Source: Zanthoxylum bungeanum
Taxonomy: Eukaryota; Streptophyta; Magnoliopsida; Sapindales; Rutaceae
Assembly: GCA_019454045.1 (NCBI GenBank)
Contig: SKCR01023724.1
Span: 186,001 to 250,000 of the forward strand
Direction of reading: 5' to 3'
DNA length: 64,000 bases
Shown here: piece after piece, positions 55,917 to 64,000 of the stretch
How the letters are laid out: each line of letters opens with the position of its first letter
Numbering within the stretch: position 1 is the stretch's first letter
Position numbers and translations under genes: made by a program
The notes under the pieces: generated by a model
The model's input: the letters and a program-made list of their open reading frames with translations, nothing else
The model's database searches: none
What the model was told of the DNA's origin: nothing

Positions 55917-58780
55917 TCAAGCATGAAATTTTTAGGGCTTAAAATTGGGTATTTTGTATTTGAGCATGATTTGAATAAATTGGATGTTTGAGTATGCTTA
56001 ATACATGTTGAATTGAAGATTGATTGGATCAATTTCAAGAAAATGATTTGGAATAATTTTTCCCCAATATATCTACCTTGGCCGAATGATTAGGGTTCAT
56101 GTTGAATCTTGAGATTTTTTCATTTTGATTCATTGGATGAGTTGGAATGACTTTGGATAATGTTAATGTGAAATTAATTGGATTGAATTTTGAATTGAAC
56201 AAAAATCCCCAAATTCCTTCAAGTGGCGCGAATGTAGAAATGCCCTAATGTCTTTGTATTTTTTTGATTTTTGATCATTGGATGTATTGGAAATCATTCG
56301 GGATGTTAATTTAGTGTCGATTGTGGATTAATTGATTGATTGAAACCGAATTGGACATGAAATAACTCCCTTGGCCGAGACATGTAGCATGGTTAATGGG
56401 TTGATTTTTCATCAAAGTATGTTGGACATGTGATGATGATAAAAGCATGATTAATTGGACAAAATGATGTTTTGGAAATATTGATTTGGTTAATTAATCA
56501 TGTAACACTTTGGTAATTAAATTGGAAATTTGGAATTTGGTAATTTAATTATTTGGGCCCCTTAAATTGGATTTGGGCTTTTAAAGTTGTAATGGGCTTA
56601 TTGGGCTTTGTTGTACAAAGTTGGGTTTAGGCAAATTGGATTGGATCCAATGGGCCCAAAACCACTTCCATAAAGCCCAAATGCAACTTAATGAACCTTT
56701 AAAGTTTAATTGGGCCTAATGGGCCGAAATTGATTTCTGGGCTTATGGGGTTACTCCTTGATTGGGCTTTGGTTGCCGAAGCCCATGCCTTAAAGAAATT
56801 AATTGAAAGCCCATTGGACTTGAATTAAATTGACGTTGGACGTTAATCGGGCTTTGAGACCCGTAACGATTAAATTTGGAATTTAAGTCGTAAAAGGTTT
56901 ATTAATAAAATGTAATATTTAATTTGGAATTAAAATAGTGAATTAGTATTAAATACATATTAAATTGGATTTAATGTTGTAGTTTAATTTAATTTGAGAA
57001 TTCATACTTTGAGTACTTATTCGCAAAAACGAGTTTGACTCGCGCAAAATCAAATCGTTGTTTGAACATTGGATGATCACTAATTATCAGATTAATTAAT
57101 TTGATTAGATTGATTGATAACATGCTTGTGTGAATACATGGTTGTGATGAATGAATAATGTATATCGGATGGATATTAGTCGAGTGGGGGCAGTTTTGGA
57201 AATTGTTGTAATAAATTCGATTTATTAAATTGGACCTGCGTGTCCAGCCTTATCACCTTTATTCTCTTTGTATTCTCTTCTCACCTATTCCCCTCAATGT
57301 AAATGAGGTTTCTTTAGTAGTGTAGTGTAACGGGTAGTAGAAATAATACAAGTGTTAGTATGAGAGAGAAGAGGAGAGATTTGATCTAGGATCAATGTGT
57401 TAAGTATCCATCCGCATATCATTATTATTTATTTTCATATGCGCTTTATTATGTGTTTAGAATGCATGTTTAAGGGTGTATGATGATGAGACCTAAACAA
57501 AGTAATAAATTGGTAGCCAATTTGCACGCGAAAAACCCTCATCAAATATCATGCGTTTTTCCTTCCATTGAGTGATTCTTACTCAAGATCCAAGACTGGC
57601 ATTGGGTTGTTGGCCAAAGTCAAGCCCTTTGTCCGTCGAAGATGTGTTTGAATCACGAGAGTTTTTTTCTATATTGGTGTCTTGTCCAAGTTGTGGTTTG
57701 TTGGCCAAAGTCAAGACCACTTCTTGTCCATCGACATTGATTACGAAGCTTTCCATGGTCAATGGGCCGCGCTTGACTGGGATCACTAGGTTTGTTGTGC
57801 CAAGCCAAGCTTAGTTGATTCAGAGGAAAAAAGGTTAGGTAATACATTGGATGTATTGGCATATATAAGATATATGTTTAGGATTTGGATATCCCCTACT
57901 GGATCTAGGAATTGGATTGGATCCAATTGATCTTTGAGATCTACCTAGTTAAATATCATACAATTTGTTGGCCAAAGTCAAGATTGTGTGTTATTTAACG
58001 GGATCCTAGCCCACTAGGAAACACGGTTTCCCGAGTACTCGACAGAGGGTTAGAGGCTCGCCGAAAATAGTGGGAGGCAAGAATTGAATTTGCAATATTC
58101 GTTTAATTACTTGCCATACGCGCTCATTCAAATTATTTGTCATATAAATTAAATGTTAGTTGGACTAATATTTAAATTGTTGTTTTAATAAGCAGTTGGA
58201 CTGTATTATAGTTGATTATATAATTGGATTATAGTAATCAATATATTTGAATTAATTAATTTCAATTTACAGTTGATTTTATAATTGGATTATAGTAATC
58301 AATGTAATTGAGGTTAATTGATTTAATTATATTTGATTGTATAGTTGGACTATAATAATCAATATAATACATAGTACCACAAATCATTGATTAAATAGTT
58401 GGACTGTTAGAATCAAGATAAATGAAAGATTAGTGTTTAAAACATAATCCTAGGTGAAAATGTATTTAAAACGATATTTTTCAAATTACGAATAATTTCA
58501 GGATGGTCCTGGAAATAAATAATAAGTTACTTTATTTGATAAAATAACCTATTATGCCTAAGCCAAGAATTAAGCAAATAGTAGAGCATAATCTTTGGAA
58601 GATTATGTGATGATAACTTAAGTGCTTAATTCGATATACTTGTCATAAATCTATGTTTAGATTTAAGAAGTATTAAAATTGCAATAAATAACTCTTGGAG
58701 GGTTAAAGACTATTCTCGAGGAGATAAAGTCAAACTTTGCAATTAGGTAAATGGCGCAAGGCGCACCATACTTCAATATT
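55917..58780 (+). other. Long leader and gag region of the right-hand Copia, without ORFs
   Basis: No recognisable gag domain. It contains three copies of TTGTTGGCCAAAGTCAAG (57607, 57698, 57965) and about four irregular copies of an ATTGGATTATAGTAATCAAT-like unit (about 58180-58440). The leader part 56530-56870 is rich in TTGGGC and GGGCTT. Confidence 0.6.
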
Positions 58781-61700
58781 CTAGAAACCCAAGGCTTGGC
58801 CAAAGGCTTCTAAAATATTTGAAAGGGCAAAGGCAAAATCATTATGATCTTCTGGGAAGATAAAGGACATATCCTAAAGTGACTGACGTTTGGATATGGC
58901 AGACACAAAGGAATTAAAGAAAGGGCAAGGCTCTGACTTTAAGAATGTTTGTCAATATTATGTCTATTACTAGTATTAAAATTGGATTTTAAAATACTTA
59001 GTATGGTACATAAAATATATGGATTGATGTTCAGAATCTCTGTGAGCAGGATACTGACTTCAACTGATATTAATCTGCGAATCGGAAGGGACGAAAGTCA
59101 CTGTTTCGACCGTAGAATCCTAAGTTTAAGGAACTACCTTTTGGGTATATACTTAAATTAGGAAATTTATATGTAACTAGTTTGACTAGAAACATTATCT
59201 TTATATCAGTGTTTAATCCGTTGCGGATAGACCTTTATATTCTAGAACACTAAAATGTTTCTTTATATAAAGAATGATATTAAGATAAACACATTAGATG
59301 TGAGTAACATAATTTATATTTTGAATATAAATAATATCTCAATATAAAACATGACAATAAATAGCTCAAACTGATTTGATCAGTTAAGAACTATTGTGGC
59401 TTGTGTTTGGGACACAATCAACAAGACTCGTATATCCACACTTTCGAAGAGTGGGTACTAGGACTAATTTGATTCTATCAAATAAAGTCTACGAATCTAG
59501 TTTATTGGGCAAAGTGCCTAAAACAATATTTATTTGGTAAAAGTGCTAATGCCACCGATTGGTTGGCCCTATTCATAGTGAAGTAAGTGGGCCTATATCT
59601 AGCAATGCTAGATGTGAATATGAATATTTCGTGACCTTAACGGATGTGGCATCACGTTATGGTTATGTGTTTCTTTTGAAGAACACAAATCGATAACTTT
59701 TAGAGTTTCGACACGAAGTAGACAAACAGATCGTCTAAAGTATTAAACCGTCGCGATAAGATCGTAATGGAAAAATAATTAAGCAGTAAGTTTCAAACAT
59801 ACGTGAAAGAGTATAGTATTATTTCAATGAGGACTCCTCCCGAGACATGTCAGTTTGACTGTGTGTCGTACGGAGAAACCGATTTTTGTTAGACATGATA
59901 AGGCTAATCATGAGTCGCTCTGAGCTACCATTTCCTTCAACGGTATGCATTAACAGTGCAAGAACTTATTTTGAATAAGGTTCCATAATAATCTGTTTGA
60001 CAGATATCATATTAGATATGAACGGAAAGAAACCGGGTTTCTTCTTTCCTGATGATTTGGGTATGCTAGGCATATGTTTGGATAATACCAAACTAAAACC
60101 CAAATATGTTAAGTGCCAATTGTAGGTCATCATAGGGATATCATAAATATAGTACTTATACATCTCACGAGAGAACAATGTTATTGTTGCTCACCATGCG
60201 GTTTTCCTAAGAGGATACCGATATGCAGTGGTAAGTGGGAGGATGGTATAACTCGATGAAAATCAGAGTAATACTTTTCAAGGCACCGAATCTTAATAAT
60301 GAACACAAAAAATAGTTCATCAAGGATGAAACTATTACCATTAATCTTCGAATACAAGAACCACCCGTAGATCGGAGAGAATCAGAAAAAACCTGGGTAT
60401 GGATTTCTGATCTCACCTCATAAAGATGTCAATCTGTTGAGGTAGACCAACCGACTACGTTTGAGGAGTGATACAAGGTATCGAATCCCTTTTATGGTAA
60501 AGTGCCATGAGTCCGAAGTGGATTCCATGTATACCAACTATTTTAGACACTAGTTGATGTACCGTAAGGCATTGTGCCTATTGGTACTTAAAAGTCTTCA
60601 AGGAAGACATACATGGATGGCAACATACCAACGTACAAAGCTAGGCTTTTAAGCGAAAAAGGTGTCGTCATCAACATTGTGTTGATTACGGTTCAACCTT
60701 TTACATGTTGCCACGGTAATCCATTTGGATAATGCTTGCTGAAATTGTACATTTATGAAATGTGTCAGTTAAAGATCAAATTGCTTTCCTTAAACGGAAA
60801 CCTTTGAGGATATTTATAACATCCTAACAATTTTGTTTGTACCTAACCAGCAAACTAGGTTTGCGGGTGTTCGATCCATGTTTGGATTGAAGCAAGCATA
60901 AGGTTCTGGAGCTGACGTTTTTGATGTAATCATAATGGTTTATGATTTAATTCAAAACGAAAATAATTCTTGTGTATATAAGGAGGTTAATGGGAGCGCA
61001 CTGACAATGAATGTCCTGTATAAAATAATGATAAATATGTCATTTCTTCTTGAAATGATATTACCATAAAACAATCGGTGAAATCTTGCTTGCGACGATA
61101 ATTCTCTCTCCGTAGATTCTTAGGAGTAACAACTTTATCTAGGAATAAGATCTATTGGGATAGATTTAAAGTTGTTAACACTCTCTGAGAAATTGTACAT
61201 TTAAAAAGTTTACGTGACCTGATGTCTCATATGCTTTGAGCATATGGAGTCACAATCAGACCAATCCGAGTGATATTCACTGGATTGAAGTTAAGAACAT
61301 CCGTTGTATCTTAGAGAACTAAGGATGCTTCTCTTATTCTGTGGAGATGGAGAACTTGAAGTGACTAGGATCGCTGTAGCAAGTTTCCAAACCGATAAAG
61401 ACGACTATAAGTCGCAAACGGTACTATAAAGTTTGAATACCGAACGGAACAATGAGATGGAAATCTTCCAAGCAAGATACTGTTACCATATACAACAAAT
61501 ACAGATTTTGGTGGCAGCTGAGGCAGCAATAGAAGCCATTTGGGTCGATAATAAATCTAATTAGATTAGATATAGTTCTGTTAGCGGTTGAGCTAGGCGT
61601 CAGCACAGGCTAAGAATTAATGGTCTCATCAACGATCCAGATATATATTCGATATTAATCGGATTCGTTCGGATCATACACCATGGCGATGCGATGATCG

Positions 61701-61795
61701 TATAAATCGCATCAGATCGATAATCATGTAAATCCGCTGACGAAAACCTTTACTCAGCAGTTTGAGCCAACCATACATAGTTCGGGTGTAAGACA
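58781..61795 (+). pseudogene. Eroded Copia polyprotein (zinc knuckle to RNase H)
   Basis: Scattered matches in order: GKGKI..DKGH where the CCHC knuckle would be (about 58825-58870), a SLLGK pre-integrase piece (about 59500), GPISSNARCEYEYFVTLTDV and ASRYGYVFLLKN (59590-59690, integrase core start), RENNVIVAHHAVFLRG (about 60165-60215, integrase C-terminus), AMSPKWIPCI (about 60505, RT start), VYKEVNGSALTM then LYKIMINMS where YVDDILLIG is expected (about 60975-61045), and AAEAAIEAIWV (about 61520, RNase H). Frameshifts and stops separate all of them, and catalytic residues are replaced. Confidence 0.8.
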
Positions 61796-61816
61796 CTCGA
61801 GTGACTGGCTATAGGC

Positions 61817-61828
61817 CAAGTGGGAGAT
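61817..61828 (+). promoter_or_regulatory. Polypurine tract
   Basis: CAAGTGGGAGAT directly before the LTR start TGTTGGAC, conserved although the coding region is not. Confidence 0.85.
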
Positions 61829-63864
61829 TGTTGGACAATTATGACCCATAACGTCACTATTTGTACAGATCATGGTGTTTTGTTGTACAAATTAACTATG
61901 TGACAAAAGAGATTGCTCTCTTATCATTTGTGATTAGATCACCTTAGATGTATAAATGATGAGAGGTCCCTATGATTTGTTTTCCTGGACGGAGAATGAT
62001 ATGAGACAGTATCAGTCCACATAGGATAAATCATTAAATATCCCTAGTCAGAGTATTATCGAGATTGGACATCGATAATACGTAAAAGACTAGTATTGCA
62101 TTGTGCGCGTGTTGAGGGCACAATGACATAGTTCTCATATATTTGGGTATTGGATACTCATGCAAGTGTAATAGGAGGTTGTGTTTCACGATGGTACGGG
62201 AACAGCTTCGCTCTGGATAGACCCCCTCAGAATCCCATTGGTAGTATGACTGTGTGTCTATGGGAGTCCAAATCAGGGTAGGTGTATTTGGTCTTAACCT
62301 GAGACTTGCACCGCTAATACTTACGACAATCAATATACTTTGGTTGAGGTCGTCCAGGGCTTTAAACCGGTTCTGTGTACGCCAATACTGGGTATATTGA
62401 GAATCGTAGAGTATTGGGTGTGATGTTAAGACGGAAGTATCACTGCAGTCATAGTGGAGATGATGTCACGTAGGATACGGTATTAGTGCTCTTAAGTGCT
62501 GCGCAGCCATCGGGATATTATGACTAGGTCATGTATATCCGATTATAGAGACTAGTTACCAGACATCCGACATGTGCTTCGTACGGGGCAGACACAACTC
62601 CAGCCCCAGGCCTAGCACGTGACCATCCGATACTAGATCAATATGCACTATAGGATGTATACTATGCCTGATACAGATCCTTCATTCCTGTAAGGATATT
62701 TCCGGAGAATTGGGTAGGCATGGTGCTTTGCTAGAAGCCAACCTTGTCTTGTGAATCGGTAAAACGTAGTACTTGGTACTTACGTGTTCGGATAGTCCGA
62801 CGACCGTATTTACTGCCAACATATCCGGGGATCTCATGGGTCGCTTCCCAATGATTCACCGATGATATATGACTCGCACTTTAATTAATCTGTTATTAAT
62901 TCAATGAGAGAGAAATTAATCTGGGATTAATTACGGAGATATTTTATCTGGGATAAAATATCGTCTAAAGAGAGAGAACGCGATTAATTTGGAATTAATC
63001 GGTAAAATAAATTTAATAGTTAAATTTGATTTTTCTATTTAATTTATTCGAATGGGCTAAAATTAATAATATCAGATATATTGATATGAATTGGATTTCA
63101 TTACGAAATTAAAGTCGGACTTTAATGCGAACGAACGAATTAATTTAGAATTAATTCGTAAATGACCTTCGTAATATATTTGCGAGGCATCGATATTTAA
63201 TTAAATTAGATTAAATTATTTAACGACGGAAGTTTGTTTAATCGGATTAAACGGAACCGAGCCGCGGCAAGTGTTCATAGAGATATTTGAATTTTGAATT
63301 CAAATATGTGGGGCCCATGTGTGGTAGGTGTACCTACCACCCAACTACCTTGTTTTGCTTTTTTTGAAAAACCATTTACCCACACCTACCAAGTTTAGGG
63401 TAAAAGTGAAATGGTTTTACCAAAAGTTAAAAGAAATATCTCTACACTTGTCTCTCTCTCTCTCTCTCTCTATCTATCCTTATTCATTTTCTTTCTCTCA
63501 AAATGGCGCCCAAGGGTCTGCTCACTGCCTGAAAATGGCGTGAGGCATGGAGGAAGAATGACTGATTTTTGAAGCAAAAATCATGAGTGCTAGCACACCG
63601 AGAGTTGTACGATGGTGTTAGGGAAACCCACCCACGAGCCGTGAATCAAACGACGAAGATTGAAGCTCCAAATCTCAGATCCAAAACTGAAATTTCTTGG
63701 ACAAAAATCTGCTGCAGTGGGCGTGGACCAGTGAGCATTTTTGAAGTTTTTTGTTCGTCGTTTCGTCTCAACCGATCGATGTGAGTATTCCACTATCTCC
63801 TTTGATGTATTCACACATTATTTTCATGCTTGTTATGATCTTGGGACCTAAATAGAAACCAACA
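61829..63864 (+). repeat. 3' LTR of the right-hand Copia element
   Basis: 2036 bp, paired with 53859-55896; ends GAAACCAACA before the target duplication TCTTT. Confidence 0.95.
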
Positions 63865-64000
63865 TCTTTGAGCATGTCAACCATCCGATCTTCTTCTGAT
63901 GGTTCTGATTGTTGATGAAGACCGTAGGTAGATGGTGGATAAGATGGAAAATATGATGGTTCATCGTACCTTGAATGATTCTGATAATTCTGCCACTCTG
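63865..64000 (-). pseudogene. Gypsy-2 gag-like ORF, continuation beyond the Copia insertion
   Basis: On the minus strand the frame reads EWQNYQNHSRYDEPSYFP and SEEDRMVDMLKD up to the target duplication, and continues at 53858 with WFKKHDEK in the same frame once the insert is disregarded. It extends past the right edge. Confidence 0.7.

Larger units (their letters stand above)
53859..63864 (+). mobile_element. Complete Copia element with eroded polyprotein
   Basis: Two LTRs (53859-55896 and 61829-63864) start TGTTGGACAATTATG and end GAAACCAACA. A perfect 5-bp target duplication TCTTT lies at 53854-53858 and 63865-63869. A polypurine tract precedes the right LTR and a degenerate Met-type PBS follows the left one. 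The internal region keeps Copia domain order (zinc knuckle, pre-integrase, integrase, RT, RNase H) but none is open. It inserted into the gag-like ORF of Gypsy-2, which resumes in the same frame on the other side. Confidence 0.95.
48389..64000 (-). mobile_element. Gypsy-2: non-autonomous Gypsy element of the Gypsy-1 family, 5' end outside the window
   Basis: The 3' LTR (48389-50448) and the 3' half of the internal region, including the polypurine tract, tandem hairpin repeat and LOG copy, match Gypsy-1. The 5' half differs: it encodes an acidic ORF and a gag-like coiled coil in place of the Athila-type gag and protease. A Copia element (53859-63864) interrupts the gag-like ORF. The 5' LTR is beyond base 64000. 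Confidence 0.9.

Noticed and set aside
1..64000. Integrated pararetrovirus or other viral sequence
   Set aside because: All reverse-transcriptase-type motifs belong to Copia or Gypsy LTR elements with LTRs; no movement protein or coat protein motif was seen.
1..64000. tRNA or rRNA genes
   Set aside because: No complete cloverleaf or rRNA segment was recognised by eye; the pol III box-like matches belong to SINEs.

Overview
The window is nuclear DNA from a flowering plant, most likely a eudicot. It is AT-rich and intron-containing, and most of it consists of nested LTR retrotransposons, a CACTA transposon, MITEs and SINEs. I cannot name the species. The one clearly intact multi-exon gene is an RSS3-like bHLH-MYC_N protein with seven exons.

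Left block, 1-13667: a stack of Copia elements. A minus-strand Copia (1-6850; its 3' LTR lies beyond the left edge) is inserted in an LTR of a SIRE-like family. The remnant of that LTR (6851-8136) is followed by gag and RNase H debris and by a 2.4-kb LTR of another subfamily (9512-11906). This stack in turn sits inside the 3' region of a second SIRE-type element, whose LTR is 12642-13667.

Middle block, 13668-27957: AT-rich intergenic DNA with a hAT MITE (15829-16358), a tandem duplication, foldback repeats and a SINE split by another hAT MITE. It ends in a CACTA element (19706-26863, target duplication TTC). That element carries TNP2 and Transposase_24 remnants, a fused fragment of the plastid genes rpl14 and atpA, and a solo Copia LTR inserted in the TNP2 remnant.

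Gypsy-1, 27958-37869, is a complete minus-strand element (target duplication ATCGT). It has gag, protease, the tail of integrase, a small Cys-containing ORF and an intronless LOG-family (cytokinin-activating enzyme) gene copy. Reverse transcriptase, RNase H and the integrase core are missing. Its LTR promoter carries about a dozen ACGTGG motifs bounded by GCGTCGCGACGC palindromes.

Gene island, about 39100-48116: the RSS3-like gene (+), a serine-rich MAKR-like gene (-) and a broken PP2C gene (+).

Right block, 48117-64000: the start of a Copia LTR is interrupted by Gypsy-2, a relative of Gypsy-1 with the same LTR type and the same LOG passenger but a different 5' half. Gypsy-2 runs past the right edge. 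Its gag ORF is split by a complete Copia element (53859-63864, target duplication TCTTT) whose two LTRs are nearly identical although its polyprotein is heavily eroded.

The most unusual content is the LOG gene carried by two members of one non-autonomous Gypsy family, together with the ACGTGG-rich promoter in their LTRs.
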